Both the position numbers and the translations under genes were made by a program. 64,000 nucleotides of DNA from Acidobacteriota bacterium. Its GTDB lineage: Bacteria > Acidobacteriota > Terriglobia > Terriglobales > Acidobacteriaceae. Below the pieces are notes generated by a model that saw only the letters and a program-made list of their open reading frames with translations, did not search any database and was not told the DNA's origin. This document shows positions 17,744 to 30,994 of this stretch, in pieces. The stretch spans positions 10,158 to 74,157 of the forward strand of contig QIAN01000082.1 in the NCBI GenBank assembly GCA_003225005.1. Reading direction: 5' to 3'. Position 1 is the stretch's first letter; the number at the start of each line of letters is the position of its first letter.

Positions 17744-20244
17744 GCGGGTTATTACAAGACGTGCGTTACGCCATCCGGCAGCTTCGCAAGAGTCCCGGCT
17801 TCACCGCGGTGGCCGCTCTCACTCTGGCCCTAGGCATCGGAGCAAATACAGCTATCTTCGGACTGCTCGACCAGGCGCTTTTGCGCAGCCTGCCGGTGAA
17901 GGAGCCAAATCGGCTCGTCGTTTTGCGATATTTCGGGAGTAACACCGGACACCTCAGTTCCCGTTCCGACAATCAGCTCTATTTTTCCTATCCCATGTAT
18001 CGCGATCTTCGCGACCGCAATGCGGTGTTAAGCGGGGTCCTCGCAACGAACTGGACTCAGGCCGGCTTCGAGTGGCGCAACCAGCCGGAACTTGTCGCGA
18101 CGGAATTGGTCTCCGGCAACTACTTCGACGTGCTGGGGGTGCAGCCGGCGTTGGGTCGCCTGTTCGTGGCTTCTGACGACACCGTGCCCAACGGCAATCC
18201 CGTGCTGGTTTTGAGTTTCAACTATTGGCAACGACGATTTGGCGGGGACCACAGCATTCTGAACCAGGGCGTTTTAGTAAATGGTCACCCGTTCACCGTA
18301 GTCGGTGTGGCTCAGCAGGGTTTTCACAGCGTCGTCATGGGAGACACCCCAGACCTATTTGCACCGATGATGATGAAATCCCAGGTCATGCCGGGGGATG
18401 ACGACCTGGAAAACCGCCGTTCGAGCTGGCTCAACATCGTTGCCCGGCTAAAGCCGGGCGTCAGCCGCGAACAAGCGGAGGCAGCCATCAATCCATTGTG
18501 GTATGCGATCCGTGCCGACGAACTGAAACAGATGGGGCACACTACAGATAGTTTCCGCGAGAACTTCTTGGCCAAGTCCCACCTTTCACTTCTTGAGGGT
18601 ACAAAAGGACTTTCCCCGCTTCGTGGGGATCTCGAAACGCCCCTGCTGATTGTAATGGCGATGGTGGGCCTGGTCGCATCGATGGCATGCGCCAATGTGG
18701 GCAGCCTCTTGCTGGTCCGCGCGGCGGGCCGCTTGCGCGAAATGTCTGTGCGTTATGCGCTGGGCGCCAAACGCAGACGGGTGATTCAACAACTTCTGGT
18801 GGAGGGGTTATTGCTAGGACTAACCGGCGGCGTCCTCGGAATTATCTTGGCGCCGCAGATCTCAGCCGTGTTGATCACCATGCTCTGGGGCGGCACCGGA
18901 ATGGAGTTGCCGCTTTCATCGCACGTTGATTTTAGAATCCTGCTTTTCAACTTCACTCTGGCAGTCACCGCGAGTCTGTTCTTCTGCCTGGCTCCGGCTG
19001 TACAGTTTTGGCGGCCCAATCTCGCGCCCGCGCTCAAACAACAAGTCATAACCGGAGGAGGGCCGGTTCGCTTCCGGCGCATCGCCGTTGGCGTGCAAGT
19101 CGGATTGAGTCTTGTATTACTGGTCGGCGCCGGCCTGTTCACGCGCACATTCGATACCCTGCAGTCGCTGGATGTGGGATTCGTCACCGATCATCTGGTT
19201 ACTTTCAGCATCGATCCGTTTCTCGCCGGTTATCAACCCACACAGACTCTCGAGGTTGACTCACGAGTGCTACGCGCACTGGCGGCCCTGCCGGGGGTGC
19301 GCTCAGTCGCCGCTACGACCGACTCGGAACTGGCAAATAACAATTGGGGGAACAACATCACCCTCGCGGGCTATGCGGCAAAAGAAAACGAAGACATGAA
19401 CGTCGAGCACCCGAAAGTAAATCCCGGCTATTTCTCCAGCATGGGAATGCCGCTGCTTGCGGGGCGCGAGTTGACCGATGCGGATCGAGCTGGAACCCAG
19501 AAGGTGGCGGTGGTCAACGAAAGCTTCGCGCGGCATTTCTTCGGTGAGCCACAGCGCGCGCTGGAGCACTATCTGGCCAATGGCAGCGGGAACGTGAAGC
19601 CCGACATCGAAATCGTTGGCATCGTTAAGGACGCAAAGCACAGTGGCGTTCGCAAGGATATCAGACGGACTGTGTTCACTTCCTATCTGCAGGATGCCGA
19701 CCCGGGCGAGATGACCTTCTACGTTCGCACGTTTCAAGCACCGCAGAGCGCCGAAGAGACGATCCGCAGCGCTATGCAGTCACTTGATTCGAAACTGGTA
19801 CTCGACAGCTTCCGAACTATGGAGGAGCAAATCGACGACAACTTGACCACGGAACGGGTCATCGCGCTGCTGGCGGTGAGCTTTGGAGCGCTCGCCGCGC
19901 TGATGGCCGCCATTGGCTTATATGGAGTGTTGGCATACTCGACCGCGCAGAGGACGTCTGAAATCGCCATTCGGATGGCGCTGGGTGCGAGCCGAGCCTC
20001 GGTTGTGCGCGTGGTCATGGTTGAGGTGTTATGGCTGACGGGAATTGCCATTGCCGTAGCGCTGCCGGCATCGTTGTTGCTGGGAATGACGGTGCGCAGC
20101 CAGTTGTTCGGGATTTCGAGCAGCGATCCGCTTACGTTGTTCCTGGCTACGCTCATCATCCTGCTGGTGGCGATTGCTTCCGCGCTGGTGCCGGCGTGCC
20201 GTGCGGCCAAGATCGATCCCATCATGGCGTTGCGCTACGAATAG
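17740..20244 (+). CDS. ADOP permease 1 (double MacB-like/FtsX permease)
   Basis: An 834-residue inner-membrane permease of the acidobacterial duplicated orphan permease family. It has the N-terminal family motif ([18 protein letters not shown]), TM1 with [12 protein letters not shown], a first periplasmic MacB-type domain (about 50-290), a first FtsX domain with three helices (about 300-430), a central helix ([14 protein letters not shown]), a second periplasmic domain and a second FtsX domain (about 705-825), ending [11 protein letters not shown]. One chain therefore carries both permease halves. Its start overlaps the ATPase stop, so here the family is not an orphan but sits with an ATPase. 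Confidence 0.93.
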   Translation: MSGLLQDVRYAIRQLRKSPGFTAVAALTLALGIGANTAIFGLLDQALLRSLPVKEPNRLVVLRYFGSNTGHLSSRSDNQLYFSYPMYRDLRDRNAVLSGVLATNWTQAGFEWRNQPELVATELVSGNYFDVLGVQPALGRLFVASDDTVPNGNPVLVLSFNYWQRRFGGDHSILNQGVLVNGHPFTVVGVAQQGFHSVVMGDTPDLFAPMMMKSQVMPGDDDLENRRSSWLNIVARLKPGVSREQAEAAINPLWYAIRADELKQMGHTTDSFRENFLAKSHLSLLEGTKGLSPLRGDLETPLLIVMAMVGLVASMACANVGSLLLVRAAGRLREMSVRYALGAKRRRVIQQLLVEGLLLGLTGGVLGIILAPQISAVLITMLWGGTGMELPLSSHVDFRILLFNFTLAVTASLFFCLAPAVQFWRPNLAPALKQQVITGGGPVRFRRIAVGVQVGLSLVLLVGAGLFTRTFDTLQSLDVGFVTDHLVTFSIDPFLAGYQPTQTLEVDSRVLRALAALPGVRSVAATTDSELANNNWGNNITLAGYAAKENEDMNVEHPKVNPGYFSSMGMPLLAGRELTDADRAGTQKVAVVNESFARHFFGEPQRALEHYLANGSGNVKPDIEIVGIVKDAKHSGVRKDIRRTVFTSYLQDADPGEMTFYVRTFQAPQSAEETIRSAMQSLDSKLVLDSFRTMEEQIDDNLTTERVIALLAVSFGALAALMAAIGLYGVLAYSTAQRTSEIAIRMALGASRASVVRVVMVEVLWLTGIAIAVALPASLLLGMTVRSQLFGISSSDPLTLFLATLIILLVAIASALVPACRAAKIDPIMALRYE

Positions 20245-20260
20245 CAGTTCGAGGTTGAAT

Positions 20261-21202
20261 ATGGAAACTCTGCTGCAAGACATTCGTTGCGGTGTTCCCA
20301 TGCTGATGAAAAGCCCCAGCAGCTTCACGGCGATCGCAGTGATCACTCTGGCCCTCGGCATCGGGGCCAACACGGCGCTGTTCTCTGTGATCAATCGCGT
20401 GTTGCTCAGCCCGCTGCCCTTTCCCGAGCCAGATCAACCGGTCACGCTGCACGAGAACAAGCCCAACTTCGAAGGCGGCTCCGTTTCTTATCCGAACTTC
20501 CGCGACTGGCAAAAGGACAATCACACATGTAATCCCCTGGGACACAAGGTTCGCGACATCAAGACGATCATCGGCGTTGTAAAAGACAGCAAGTACACCA
20601 GCGTCGATGAGAAGCAAATGCCTATGGCCTATTTCGCGCGCTTTCAGAATGTGAACGCCGTCCAGACGCTGCACTTTGAAGTCCGCGTTAAGGGCGAACC
20701 GCTGAACATGCTCCCGACAATTCGGCGCGTGGTTCATGACATTGCCCCCAACGTGCCGCTGGTCAAACCGATGACCCAGCACGCCCAGTTCGAAGAATCT
20801 TACTCACAACCAAGAATGTTTGCCCGTCTGGGTGGTTTTTTCGGAGTGCTCGCAGCGCTCCTGGTCGCGACCGGTCTTTACGGAACGCTGTCGTATCGGA
20901 CGAACCGCCGCACTCGGGAGATCGGAACTCGCATGGCGCTTGGAGCCCGACGCAGCGAAGTACTGTGGATGATTATGCGCGAGAGCCTGCTCGTCAGGAT
21001 GGCCGGTACGGTAGTGGGTTTTCCGCTCGCGCTGCTGTCTGCAGGGTTTCTCCGCTCGATGCTTTATCAGTTGTCTTCCTTCGATCCGCTCAGCTTCGCG
21101 TGCGCGATCGCTTGCGTCGCACTCGTTGGAGCCGGAGCAGCTTTCCTGCCGGCATGGCGCGCTGCGAGGGTAGAACCCATGGTCGCGTTGCGGTTCGAGT
21201 AG
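20261..21202 (+). CDS. ADOP permease 2, internally deleted but in frame
   Basis: A 313-residue open frame from the ATG at 20261. Residues 1-90 are a normal ADOP N-terminus ([21 protein letters not shown]1 [12 protein letters not shown], start of the periplasmic domain to [11 protein letters not shown]). After about residue 90 the sequence resumes at [13 protein letters not shown], which belongs to the second periplasmic domain, and continues through a complete second FtsX domain to [11 protein letters not shown]. About 490 residues, including the first FtsX domain, are missing without breaking the frame. It could be a minimal single-FtsX permease needing dimerisation, or a dying gene whose frame matters only for coupling. 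Confidence 0.75.
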   Translation: METLLQDIRCGVPMLMKSPSSFTAIAVITLALGIGANTALFSVINRVLLSPLPFPEPDQPVTLHENKPNFEGGSVSYPNFRDWQKDNHTCNPLGHKVRDIKTIIGVVKDSKYTSVDEKQMPMAYFARFQNVNAVQTLHFEVRVKGEPLNMLPTIRRVVHDIAPNVPLVKPMTQHAQFEESYSQPRMFARLGGFFGVLAALLVATGLYGTLSYRTNRRTREIGTRMALGARRSEVLWMIMRESLLVRMAGTVVGFPLALLSAGFLRSMLYQLSSFDPLSFACAIACVALVGAGAAFLPAWRAARVEPMVALRFE

Positions 21203-21217
21203 TAGGGAGGTTTGTAA

Positions 21218-23665
21218 ATGAATGGAATGTTTCAGGATCTTCGTTTCGCGGTGCGCCAACTGCTGAAGAGTCCCGGCTTCGCGGCTGTGGCGGTGATTAC
21301 GCTGGCCCTCGGAATCGGCGCGAACACCGCCATCTTCAGCGTGGTGAACGGTGTGCTGCTTCGACCCTTGCCATTCAAAGACGCCGACGAACTGGTTCGC
21401 ATCTGGCATACGCCGCCTGCGAGAAGCTTTCCGGGAATGACGACATTTTCCGTCTCAGCGGCGAACTACGTTGACTGGGAACGCCAGAATCAGGTCTTCG
21501 AAAGGATGGCGATCTATACCGGCCATGGTTTCACCCTAACCGGAGGCGGCAAACCACAGCAACTCTTTGCCTGCGCTGCAACTTACGGTTTCTTCAAAAC
21601 GTTGGGAGTTCAGCCGATGTTAGGCCGTGAGTTTTCTCCCCAGGAAGATCAGCCCGGTCACTCCGATGTCGTGATTCTGAGTTACCGCCTGTGGCAGGAG
21701 CAGTTTGGCTCCAATCCCGCCATCGTAAATCAGAAGATCAACCTCGACGGCCACAACGTCCTCGTCGCTGGCGTCATGCCGCGCAGCTTCCGCTTCCCCG
21801 ACTTTGCGGAAATGTGGACGCCCATGGCGTGGACCGACAAAGAAAAGGCCGTGCGAGGAGAGCACCACTCTGTCGTCATCGCCCGCCTCAAGCCCGGCGT
21901 CGATCTGAAGCAGGCGCAGGCCAATATGAACACGATCTCCAGCCGCCTGGAGCAACAGTATCCCGACGATAACAAGGGGTGGGGCGCTGTAGTTGTTCCG
22001 CTGCATAACGATCTGGTCAGCGACGTCCGCCCCGCGCTGCTGCTCTTGCTCGGCGCGGTGGTATTCGTTCTCCTTGTTGCTTGCGTCAATGTCGCCAATC
22101 TCGCGTTGGCGCGAACGTTCAGCCGCCGCAAAGAAATCGCGATTCGCACCGCTCTGGGCGCCAGTTCGGCGCGTGTACTACGCCAGGTTCTTACTGAATC
22201 GGTACTTTTGGCGATCCTCGGAGGAGCACTCGGCCTCACCTTCGCGCAATCCGGAATTCGCCTGATCACTGCTTTTCTGGCGGACAAACTGCCCCGGTCG
22301 ATTGAAGTCGGTCTTGACGCCAAGGTGCTCGCCTTCACCGCGATCATTTCGTTGCTCAGCGGAGTCATCGCCGGAGTTCTCCCCGCTCTGCGACTCGCCA
22401 AAGGTGAAGTGAACCTGGCACTCAAGGAGGGCCTCGGGCGCACATCCGCAGATTCCAGCGGTCACGCCACGCGCAGCATCCTGGTTGTCGCCGAGGTCGC
22501 CCTCTCTCTGGTGCTGCTGATCGGCGCGGGGCTCATGATCCGCAGCTTTCAGCAACTGCACGCCGTGTATCCGGGCTTCGATTCCCATGGCGTTCTCACC
22601 ATGTCCGCCTCGGTCGCGCGCTCGAAGTTTCCCCAGCCCGCGCAACAAGCCAATTTCTTTGAACGAGTGCTTGCGCGCGTGCGTACTCTGCCTGGAGTCG
22701 AATCCGCCGGCGTGATTGACGACGTGCCTTTGGACAACGGCGGTTCGCATCAGCCCATCGCAATCGAAGGCCGTCCTGTTGTCGCCATGTCGGAGCAGCC
22801 GGAAGTCGATGTCCGCCTGGTCAGTTCCGGCTACATGAGCGCGATGCGAATTCCGATTCTGCGCGGCCGCGACATCAACGATACGGATGTCGCGGGAAGG
22901 CCCGCCGTGATTCTGATTAGCGAGTCCATGGCGCGGCAGTTTTGGCCGGGCGAAGACGCTCTGGGCAAGCGCCTTACCCTGACTTTCTTCCCGGACGCAG
23001 TACGCGAAGTGGTCGGAATCGTGGGCGACGTGAAGCTCGACAGCCTCGACCAGACTCGTCCGACCGCGACTCTGTACTTTTCGCTGGACCAGATTTCCGT
23101 TCCCGCAAATGGAGGATGGAATTCCTTCCCTATGACGCTGGTCGTCCGCTCTACCACAAATCCCGCCGGCATCGTCAGCGCGGTCGCGAATGCTGTCCAC
23201 GAAGTGGACCGCGATATTCCGGTGCGGGACATTTTCACTATGCAAGATCTGTTGGAAAACTCGCTAACTCAGCAACGATTCAACATGCTTCTTCTTGGTG
23301 TCTTCGCCGGACTCGCCTTGCTGTTGGCGGCGATTGGGATCTACAGCGTGCTCTCGTACAGCGTGAAACGGCGCGTGCAGGAAATCGGAATCCGTTTGGC
23401 CTTGGGCGCCCGTATTAGCGATGTTCTTCGCATGGTCATTATCGAAGGCATGAAACCGACCCTGCTGGGTGTCGTCATAGGAACCGCCGGCGCCTTGGCG
23501 ATGGGGCACATTTTGTCGAGCCTCATCTACGGCGTGAAGCCCACCGATCCCGTTACTTTCCTGGCGGTGGCGGTTCTTCTTGCCGCGATCGCGCTCTTTG
23601 CCAGCATTATTCCGGCATATCGGGCGGCCAAGGTCGATCCCATGGTGGCGCTGCGCTACGAGTGA
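21218..23665 (+). CDS. ADOP permease 3
   Basis: A full-length 815-residue duplicated permease. It starts [20 protein letters not shown] with TM1 [16 protein letters not shown]. The first FtsX domain lies near residues 265-400 ([20 protein letters not shown]), the central helix is [14 protein letters not shown], the second FtsX domain lies near 690-810, and the end is [12 protein letters not shown] good ribosome site (GGGAGG) precedes the ATG by about eight bases. The gap from permease 2 is 15 bases. Periplasmic domain sequences differ markedly from those of the sister copies, so substrate ranges may differ. Confidence 0.93.
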   Translation: MNGMFQDLRFAVRQLLKSPGFAAVAVITLALGIGANTAIFSVVNGVLLRPLPFKDADELVRIWHTPPARSFPGMTTFSVSAANYVDWERQNQVFERMAIYTGHGFTLTGGGKPQQLFACAATYGFFKTLGVQPMLGREFSPQEDQPGHSDVVILSYRLWQEQFGSNPAIVNQKINLDGHNVLVAGVMPRSFRFPDFAEMWTPMAWTDKEKAVRGEHHSVVIARLKPGVDLKQAQANMNTISSRLEQQYPDDNKGWGAVVVPLHNDLVSDVRPALLLLLGAVVFVLLVACVNVANLALARTFSRRKEIAIRTALGASSARVLRQVLTESVLLAILGGALGLTFAQSGIRLITAFLADKLPRSIEVGLDAKVLAFTAIISLLSGVIAGVLPALRLAKGEVNLALKEGLGRTSADSSGHATRSILVVAEVALSLVLLIGAGLMIRSFQQLHAVYPGFDSHGVLTMSASVARSKFPQPAQQANFFERVLARVRTLPGVESAGVIDDVPLDNGGSHQPIAIEGRPVVAMSEQPEVDVRLVSSGYMSAMRIPILRGRDINDTDVAGRPAVILISESMARQFWPGEDALGKRLTLTFFPDAVREVVGIVGDVKLDSLDQTRPTATLYFSLDQISVPANGGWNSFPMTLVVRSTTNPAGIVSAVANAVHEVDRDIPVRDIFTMQDLLENSLTQQRFNMLLLGVFAGLALLLAAIGIYSVLSYSVKRRVQEIGIRLALGARISDVLRMVIIEGMKPTLLGVVIGTAGALAMGHILSSLIYGVKPTDPVTFLAVAVLLAAIALFASIIPAYRAAKVDPMVALRYE

Positions 23666-23674
23666 GGATACCCA

Positions 23675-26104
23675 ATGGAAACAATCTATCAAGATGTTCG
23701 TTATGGATGGCGCATGTTGGGCAAGAGTCCGGGATTCGCCCTGGTGGTCGTGCTGATGCTGGCGCTGGGGATTGGCGCCAATACAGCCGTGTTCACGGTT
23801 CTCAGCGCAGCCTTGCTGCGGCCGCTTCCCTTCGAGAAGCCGGGGGAACTAGTGCAGGTGTGGGAGACCCGCACCTCGGGCGCGTTTCAGCAGATGGAAG
23901 CGTCTTATCCCGACTTTGTGGATATGCGAAACAGCCACGTGTTTGCGCAACTCGGCGGCTACTCGCGGACCACAATGACGCTGTCGCAGCCGAGCGGCGC
24001 GGTGCAGGTAACGGTCGCGATTGCGAGCACGGGATTCTTCGAGACCCTTGGCGTGCGTCCGGTGCTGGGGCGCAGTTTCGCGCCATCCGAAGAAACGGAG
24101 CAAAAGACCGCATCGGTTCTGCTGTCCCATGGCGGATGGCAGAGGCGCTTTGGCGGCGATCCTGCCGTCGTCGGGAAGACTCTGACTCTGGATGGAGTGC
24201 CGTCCACGATAATCGGGGTGCTTCCCAGGGACTTCCAGTTTGGCCCCACAAACTCTGCCGATTTCTGGCAATCGCTGCAGGTTTCAGGTTGGCGGCTACG
24301 AAGAAATGCGCATTGGCTGTATCCCATTGGCCGGCTTAGGTCAGGAGCTTCATTGCAGCAGGCGCAATCGGCTCTGTTGAGCGTGACCCATCGGTTGGAG
24401 AGTCAATACCCTGATTCCAACGCAGGTGTAGCGGTGCGACTCTTCTCTCTACGAGAAGAGCTCCTGGGATCGATGAGGCTGGTCGTCATCGTGCTGATGT
24501 CGACGGTGGGGTTTGTGCTCCTGATCACGTGTGCCAACGTCGCTGGCTTGCTATTGGCGCGATCAGTTCCCCGGCAAAAGGAGATTTCCATTCGGAGCGC
24601 GCTGGGTGCTGGCCGGGCTCGAATTGTTCGTCAACTCTTAACGGAGAACGTACTGCTGTCGGTTGCTGGTGGAGTCGCGGGCCTGCTGGCCGCCTATTGG
24701 GCCGTTCCGACGCTCGTTGCCGCAATTCCAGAGACCGACCTTCTCGCAATGCCAGCGCTGCAGGGACTGAGAGTACAGGGAGAGATTCTGTGGTTCTCGC
24801 TCGCGCTGTCACTGCTGACCGGGATTCTGTTTGGGTTGGCCCCGATTTTCGAAACCTTCAAGATTGATCTTCGCCAGTCGTTGCAGCAAGCTGGGCGCAC
24901 GGCAACAGGATCCTTTCCTCATCGCTTGCGGGGCACGCTTGTGATCTCGGAAGTGGCTCTGGCGGTTGTGCTGCTGGTGAGTGCGGGCCTGATGCTCAAG
25001 AGCCTGAAGCGCGTATTGAACAACGATCCCGGTTTTAACACAGAAAACCTCCTGACTCTCGCGCTCTCCCTCCCGGACAAAGCGTATTCCGATGGCCGGC
25101 GCCAGCTGGGGTTCCAGCGCCAGTTGCTACAAAGAACCAATAGCCTGCCCGGAGTGAAAGAAGCCGCGGCAGTGACCATCATTCCGCTGTCCGGGGCGGG
25201 CAACACTTCGCGGTTTGATCTGGTTGGTCACCCCAAGAGCGGCGGTGGCGAGGAGTATGAAGCGAACACTCGTTCTATCACTACGAATTATTTTTCGGTG
25301 ATGGGAATTCCATTGCGGGCGGGCCGCTTCTTGAATGCTGAGGACACCGAGAAATCGACGCATGTCATCGTAATCAATCAAGCTCTGGCGGATGCCGTAT
25401 TTCCCCATCAAGACCCGCTCGGCAAGCAGCTCAACTTCACTTACACCAACGATCCGAACGTATGGCAAATCGTGGGAGTGGTGGGTAATGAAAATGTTGG
25501 CTGGTTGGACCGGAATCCCAGCCCTGTGATCTATGAGAGCTTCGATCAGGATCCGCCGTCCTATTTCAGCTTGGTGGTGCGAACCCAACAAGATCCAGCG
25601 ACGCTGGCCAGCGCAGTAACCCGTGCCGTCAGGCAAATTGACTCGGGGGTACCGGTCTACGCCATCGCCAGCATGGCACAAATCATCTCGGAATCTCCCA
25701 CGATCCTGCTGCGTTCCTATCCCGCATACTTGCTAGGCGCGTTTGCCGGCTTGGCTTTGCTGCTAGCGGTGCTGGGCCTTTATGCCTTGCTGGCATATTC
25801 GGTGGCGCAACGTACCCGTGAGTTGGGACTCCGCATGGCGCTGGGCGCGCAGCAGAAAGATGTTCTGCGCCTCATTCTCAACAACGGTGTGAGGCTGGCC
25901 CTGATTGGAGCGGCCCTGGGAGTTGCCGGTGCAGTGGCAGCCGGGCAAGTGATTGCCAGCTTGCTATTCGGCGTCACACCGACGGACGCGACCACATTTG
26001 CGGGGGTATGCCTCGTGCTCATGATCTCCGTACTCCTGGCCAGCTATGTCCCAGCTTATCGCGCGACCAGGGTCGATCCCATGGTGGCTCTGCGCTGCGA
26101 ATAG
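23675..26104 (+). CDS. ADOP permease 4
   Basis: A full-length 809-residue member, starting [20 protein letters not shown], with TM1 [16 protein letters not shown]. The first FtsX block begins about residue 265 ([20 protein letters not shown]), the central block is [14 protein letters not shown], and the second FtsX block ends [12 protein letters not shown], with Cys in place of the family's usual Tyr near the end. The gap from permease 3 is nine bases with GAGGA as ribosome site. Transmembrane and C-terminal blocks are conserved, whereas the periplasmic parts are clearly diverged from its neighbours. Confidence 0.92.
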   Translation: METIYQDVRYGWRMLGKSPGFALVVVLMLALGIGANTAVFTVLSAALLRPLPFEKPGELVQVWETRTSGAFQQMEASYPDFVDMRNSHVFAQLGGYSRTTMTLSQPSGAVQVTVAIASTGFFETLGVRPVLGRSFAPSEETEQKTASVLLSHGGWQRRFGGDPAVVGKTLTLDGVPSTIIGVLPRDFQFGPTNSADFWQSLQVSGWRLRRNAHWLYPIGRLRSGASLQQAQSALLSVTHRLESQYPDSNAGVAVRLFSLREELLGSMRLVVIVLMSTVGFVLLITCANVAGLLLARSVPRQKEISIRSALGAGRARIVRQLLTENVLLSVAGGVAGLLAAYWAVPTLVAAIPETDLLAMPALQGLRVQGEILWFSLALSLLTGILFGLAPIFETFKIDLRQSLQQAGRTATGSFPHRLRGTLVISEVALAVVLLVSAGLMLKSLKRVLNNDPGFNTENLLTLALSLPDKAYSDGRRQLGFQRQLLQRTNSLPGVKEAAAVTIIPLSGAGNTSRFDLVGHPKSGGGEEYEANTRSITTNYFSVMGIPLRAGRFLNAEDTEKSTHVIVINQALADAVFPHQDPLGKQLNFTYTNDPNVWQIVGVVGNENVGWLDRNPSPVIYESFDQDPPSYFSLVVRTQQDPATLASAVTRAVRQIDSGVPVYAIASMAQIISESPTILLRSYPAYLLGAFAGLALLLAVLGLYALLAYSVAQRTRELGLRMALGAQQKDVLRLILNNGVRLALIGAALGVAGAVAAGQVIASLLFGVTPTDATTFAGVCLVLMISVLLASYVPAYRATRVDPMVALRCE

Positions 26105-26116
26105 GAGGAATTGAAA

Positions 26117-28543
26117 ATGAACGGCGTGCTCCAGGACCTGCGATACGCAGGTCGTCAAATCCGAAAATCACCGGAATTCGCATTTACGGCTCTGCTCTCT
26201 CTTACGTTAGGAATTGGGGCCACGACTGGCATCTTCAGCGTAGTGTACGGAGTCTTGCTTAATCCGTATCCCTATCGAGACCCAGAGCGCATGGTCCACG
26301 TGGAGTTGCGCGACAAGAGCGACCGGGGACCTTTGCTCTTCGTCAACGGCTTGGAGTATCAGGAACTCCTGCGAGCCTCTTCCATAGACGATGTCTTCCT
26401 CGAAAATCAGCGGCAAGAAACCCTTACAGGTCGCGAGTTCCCGATCTCCGTCAGGGAGGGCCAGTACTCGTCCAATCTCTTCACCTACATGGGAGTGCCT
26501 CCTGCGCTGGGACGCGAGTTCGCACCGGCCGATGCTCTTGGCGGCAAAGTCTCTCCTGTCGCGGTGTTGAGTTACCTTTTCTGGCAGCAACAGTTCGGTG
26601 GAAATCGGAATGTGGTTGGGCAGACAATCGAGCTTGACCACGTCCTCTATTCCGTCATCGGCGTAGCGGCCCCCCGTTTCACCTGGGGCGACTCGGACGT
26701 GTACGTACCCGGAACGCCGACAGCGGATCCGCACGATTACTGGATGTCTTTCATTAAGCTGAAGCCGGGCGCGAAGCATCCGGCGGCCGCAGCGGAGTTA
26801 CAGGTCCTTGTCAATCGTTTCGTAAAGGACGACCCCAGGGATTTTCGGCGCGATCGAAAGGTGGCAATCGTCACGCTCAACGAAGAGGTGCTGGGCCACT
26901 TTTCTGGGACGTTGGTGCTCCTGTTCGTGGCCGTGATCGCGCTCTTGGTGATTGGGTGCGCCAACGTTTCTATTCTGCTGCTGGCACGAGGAATTGCGCG
27001 GCAACACGAACTGGCCGTTCGCGCTTCGATCGGCGCCAGCCGCGTTCGTCTGGTGCGGCAACTGCTCACCGAGTCCGTCCTGCTTTCATTCGCGGGTGCG
27101 GGACTCGGCGTGTTGGCGGCCTACCGTGGGGTGAGCACCCTGTCTTCCATGCTCCCCCTCTATTCGTTTCCGCACGAGGCGGCGATTCGCGTAAATGGAA
27201 CCGTGCTCGCGTTTACCGCAGCCGTCGCCGTGATTACCGGTATCCTTTTTGGAATCTTGCCGGCCTGGCAGCTTTCACACCCACCCATTAGCGAGCTGAT
27301 CCAAGCAAACAGCACGAAGGTCACGGGAAGGGCGGGCAACCGTAACACACACCGGCTCTTAATCGCCGGACAGGTGGCCCTCACCCTGCTGCTCATGGCC
27401 GGCGCTGGAGCCGCAATGAAGGTGTTTCTCGGTCTGACTCACACGCCTTTGGGCTTCGATCCCGATCATATCTTTGCGCTGAGCGTCGCCCTGCCAAAGG
27501 GAGCATATCCGACCTGGCAGGCACGCTTGAATGCAAACGAGGTGGTTCGTCAGGCCATAACGGAAGTGCCGGGCGTAGAGAGCGCCAGTGTCTCAACGAC
27601 ATGGTTTCCACCTTTCAGTGGCTTCAGCGCCAAGATCGACATCCGGAGCAAACCATCGCTGACCGGTGCGGAAGCGGCTTTGGCACTGGTGAGCCCGCAG
27701 GAATTTTCTACGTTGCACATTCCGCTCCTGGCAGGCCGAATCTTCAACGATGTGGAGGTCGGTCGCGCTGCTCACTTGGCCCTGGTGAACCAGGCGTTCG
27801 TGAAACAGTTTCTTGCCGGCGCGGACCCGATTGGTCAGGGAGTTCGCAGTCCAATGCTCAAGGTCGAGCACCCTGACCTGCTGCTAACAAAAGCTCCAGA
27901 CGATTGGCTGGAAGTGATTGGAGTTGTAGCAGACGCGCGCAATGACGGACTGGATCATCCAACGAAGCCCGCCGTCTTTCTTCCTTACAGCTTCGTTTTG
28001 CCACTGGACGAGGCACTGGTTGTGCGCTCTGCTGGCAATCCAGAGGCGGCAATACAGTCGGTGAAGCGGCGCCTGCGCGACATGAACCCCGATATGGTGG
28101 TCGGCAACGCTCACACGCTGACCTGGTGGTTGGATACACAAGGATGGGGACAGGGCCGCTTCATTGCAACCCTGTTCTCACTCTTTGCGGTTCTGGCACT
28201 CGCTCTGGCCGCGACCGGACTCTATAGCATTGTCTCGTTTGCCGTGACGCAACGCACGCAGGAGGTCGGCATACGAATGGCTCTGGGCGCACCGCGCGCT
28301 AACATTCTGCGCTTGGTAATCAGTTCGACGGCCGTAATGCTTGCCGCAGGTGTTGTGGTCGGGCTTGGGCTCAGCGTAGTGCTGAGTCGCGTGGTCGGGT
28401 CGTGGGCGGGGGGCAGTCCGCGCGATCCTGTAACTTTGCTTTCGGCGGCGCTGGTTCTGGTTCTGGTGTCCGTAGTCGCCTGCGTCGCTCCAGCCTGGCG
28501 CGCCGCGTCCGTCGATCCTGCGGTGGCGCTACGGTACGAGTAG
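26117..28543 (+). CDS. ADOP permease 5
   Basis: 808 residues from the ATG at 26117. An AGGAGG eight bases upstream fixes this start over the TTG at 26111. The N-terminal membrane motif is unusual for the cluster: [20 protein letters not shown] instead of [10 protein letters not shown]. The first FtsX domain ([20 protein letters not shown]) and second FtsX domain ([20 protein letters not shown]) are complete. The end is [12 protein letters not shown]. It appears intact and is among the more diverged copies. Confidence 0.92.
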   Translation: MNGVLQDLRYAGRQIRKSPEFAFTALLSLTLGIGATTGIFSVVYGVLLNPYPYRDPERMVHVELRDKSDRGPLLFVNGLEYQELLRASSIDDVFLENQRQETLTGREFPISVREGQYSSNLFTYMGVPPALGREFAPADALGGKVSPVAVLSYLFWQQQFGGNRNVVGQTIELDHVLYSVIGVAAPRFTWGDSDVYVPGTPTADPHDYWMSFIKLKPGAKHPAAAAELQVLVNRFVKDDPRDFRRDRKVAIVTLNEEVLGHFSGTLVLLFVAVIALLVIGCANVSILLLARGIARQHELAVRASIGASRVRLVRQLLTESVLLSFAGAGLGVLAAYRGVSTLSSMLPLYSFPHEAAIRVNGTVLAFTAAVAVITGILFGILPAWQLSHPPISELIQANSTKVTGRAGNRNTHRLLIAGQVALTLLLMAGAGAAMKVFLGLTHTPLGFDPDHIFALSVALPKGAYPTWQARLNANEVVRQAITEVPGVESASVSTTWFPPFSGFSAKIDIRSKPSLTGAEAALALVSPQEFSTLHIPLLAGRIFNDVEVGRAAHLALVNQAFVKQFLAGADPIGQGVRSPMLKVEHPDLLLTKAPDDWLEVIGVVADARNDGLDHPTKPAVFLPYSFVLPLDEALVVRSAGNPEAAIQSVKRRLRDMNPDMVVGNAHTLTWWLDTQGWGQGRFIATLFSLFAVLALALAATGLYSIVSFAVTQRTQEVGIRMALGAPRANILRLVISSTAVMLAAGVVVGLGLSVVLSRVVGSWAGGSPRDPVTLLSAALVLVLVSVVACVAPAWRAASVDPAVALRYE

Positions 28544-28550
28544 GAACCAA

Positions 28551-30977
28551 ATGAACAACCTCATCCAAGATCTTCGTTATGCGTTGCGGCAGTTGCGGAA
28601 GAACACAGGCTTCACCGCCGTTGCATTGCTCACGCTCAGCCTTGGCATTGGGGCTAATACCGCAATCTTCTCCGTCGTCCACGCCGTCTTGCTCAAGCCG
28701 CTCCGATACCACGATCCGGACCGCGTGGTACTCGTCACCGCGGGAGCTACGCCGGTGCGGTTCGAGGAATTGTTGGCGGCCAGCCGCTCCAACACAGAGA
28801 TCGGGTCCTTCGCTGGCCCTGAGGACATGGCACTATCCCGCATCGTCGAGCCGCGAGTGTTGAAGAGTGCACGCGTTTCGGCAAACTTCCTCCGCATTCT
28901 GGAAGTAAGTCCACTGGTGGGACGTAGTTTCTTACCGGAAGAAGACAAGCCGGGGGCGTCGGAAGTGGCGATGATCAGCGCGGAATTGTGGCGGGAGCAG
29001 TTCCGCGGAGATCCCTCGATCGCCGGCAGGACGGTGACGCTGGCAGGCATCGAGCGCACGATCATCGGCGTGCTGCCAGCAGAATTCCAATTTCCGTTTT
29101 CAGGTACGGATATGTGGGTGACGAGGCCGTCGGAGTGGTCGGTGATCCCCCCTCAAGGCAGGCCCCTCAGTCCGATCTTGAGTGTGTTTGGCCGCTTGAA
29201 ACCGCACGTGGCGATTCAGCAAGCGGCTGCTGAACTGGCCGTTTTGGATCGTCAATACGCCGCGGCTCATCCCGGAATGCTGGATGCGAAACCGGACTCA
29301 CCTGAAACTGTGCGGCCCTTCAAGGACCAACTGGTTTCTGACGTGCGTTCGGAATTGTGGATGCTATTCGGTGCAGTCGGGTTTGTGCTGCTGATCGCGT
29401 CCGCGAACATAGCTAGCCTGCTGCTGGCGCGCGCAACTTCCCGTTCGCGGGAATTCGCTGTTCGCGCAGCGATTGGGGCTGGGCCCGGACGGATCATCGG
29501 GCAACTACTCGCCGAGAGCATCTTGCTGGCATCTGTGGGTGGCGCGTTGGGCATGGGGCTTGCGGCATGGAGTTTGAGCGCTATCAGAAGGATGATCTTT
29601 GTGGATCTGCCGCGGGCTGGAGAAATCCACATGGACGCCACCGTCCTTGGATTCGCAGTGGCGCTCTCGGTCGGCACGGGCCTGCTGTTCGGGCTGGTAC
29701 CTGCGATGGCCGCTTCCAGACAGGATCTCGCCTGTGTCCTGAGGGGAAGCGGAGAGGCGACGAGCGCCGCCGGCTCAACACGACGGCTGCGTTTTGGACC
29801 GCGAGGGCTATTGGTGGCGGGGCAGGTAGCACTGTCGATCGTCTTGCTGATTAGTGCGGCCCTGCTGATCGAGAGCCTGGCTCGTGTGTGCCGGGTCGAT
29901 CCCGGATTTCAGACCTCTCACCTCCTGACGATGAACATCGCGTTGCCGTCCGCGCGCTACGACACAGACGAGAAAAAGGCGGCGTTTTATGAGGAACTGG
30001 TTGAGCACGCAGGATCGGTGCCTGGAGTCCGCAGCGCCGCGGTAACGCTGAACCTTCCGATGACTGATGGCTGGGTGGGACAGCCGGTGCAGTCGGCTGG
30101 AACACCACCCCTGAGACTGAACGAGCGCCCGATCGGAGTCATCCAAGACATTACGCCAGAATATTTCCGCACCCTGGCTATTGCGCTGAAGCGAGGACGA
30201 GAGTTCACAGCGCATGACAACGCGCGGTCCGTTCCAGTTGCAATCGTCAACGAAAACTTGGCGCGCCTGTTCTGGCCCCAGTACCCAGCGGGATCGAATC
30301 CCATCGGCCAACCCATCCTTATTGGCTCGAATACCCAGCCAGTAGAGATCGTCGGCATAGCTGCGAACGTGCGTCAATATGGCCGAGATGACAATCCGAA
30401 GCCGGAGGTATATCTGCCTTGCGCACAGAAGCCTCCCCTATCTGCAATGCTTGCCGTGCGAACAGACGGCAATCCGCTCTCATTTGCCAACGCGGTTCGC
30501 GGCCAGGTACGGGCGATCGATCGCGACCAGCCAGTTTCGGCGGTCGCATCGATGGACGATTTAGTGGAAGCCTCCGAGGGGCAACTTCGACTGATGATGA
30601 CGCTGCTGGGGACATTCGCCGGGGCGGCTGCACTTCTCGCCGTGATTGGACTCTACGGCCTCATCTCTTATTCAGTCGTGCAAAGGACAAAGGAAATAGG
30701 GATCCGGCGGGCATTAGGCGCGCAAAGAAGCGACATCCTTTCCCTCATGGCGGGAGAGATCGTCCGCCTCACGTTGACTGGTGTTGTTCTCGGGATCGCC
30801 GGTGCCTTCGCTCTGACTCGACTGCTGAAGGACCTGCTATTCCGGGTCAGAGCCACCGACCCGACCACGTTTGTTGGTATTGCAATCCTGTTCGTTCTGG
30901 TCGGAGTGTCCGCCAGTTATGTCCCCGCGCGCAGGGCGGCTAAGGTCGACCCCATGGTCGCACTGAGATACGAGTAG
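28551..30977 (+). CDS. ADOP permease 6
   Basis: 808 residues, starting [22 protein letters not shown]1 is normal ([17 protein letters not shown]), but the segment after it is shorter than in the sisters ([19 protein letters not shown]), with no Trp-rich stretch before the first periplasmic domain. Both FtsX domains and the central helix ([14 protein letters not shown]) are intact, and the end is [11 protein letters not shown]. It begins seven bases after the previous stop with TAGGAA as a weak ribosome site, so translation probably relies on coupling. Confidence 0.92.
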   Translation: MNNLIQDLRYALRQLRKNTGFTAVALLTLSLGIGANTAIFSVVHAVLLKPLRYHDPDRVVLVTAGATPVRFEELLAASRSNTEIGSFAGPEDMALSRIVEPRVLKSARVSANFLRILEVSPLVGRSFLPEEDKPGASEVAMISAELWREQFRGDPSIAGRTVTLAGIERTIIGVLPAEFQFPFSGTDMWVTRPSEWSVIPPQGRPLSPILSVFGRLKPHVAIQQAAAELAVLDRQYAAAHPGMLDAKPDSPETVRPFKDQLVSDVRSELWMLFGAVGFVLLIASANIASLLLARATSRSREFAVRAAIGAGPGRIIGQLLAESILLASVGGALGMGLAAWSLSAIRRMIFVDLPRAGEIHMDATVLGFAVALSVGTGLLFGLVPAMAASRQDLACVLRGSGEATSAAGSTRRLRFGPRGLLVAGQVALSIVLLISAALLIESLARVCRVDPGFQTSHLLTMNIALPSARYDTDEKKAAFYEELVEHAGSVPGVRSAAVTLNLPMTDGWVGQPVQSAGTPPLRLNERPIGVIQDITPEYFRTLAIALKRGREFTAHDNARSVPVAIVNENLARLFWPQYPAGSNPIGQPILIGSNTQPVEIVGIAANVRQYGRDDNPKPEVYLPCAQKPPLSAMLAVRTDGNPLSFANAVRGQVRAIDRDQPVSAVASMDDLVEASEGQLRLMMTLLGTFAGAAALLAVIGLYGLISYSVVQRTKEIGIRRALGAQRSDILSLMAGEIVRLTLTGVVLGIAGAFALTRLLKDLLFRVRATDPTTFVGIAILFVLVGVSASYVPARRAAKVDPMVALRYE

Positions 30978-30994
30978 ACGTTTGGAGTCTTTCG

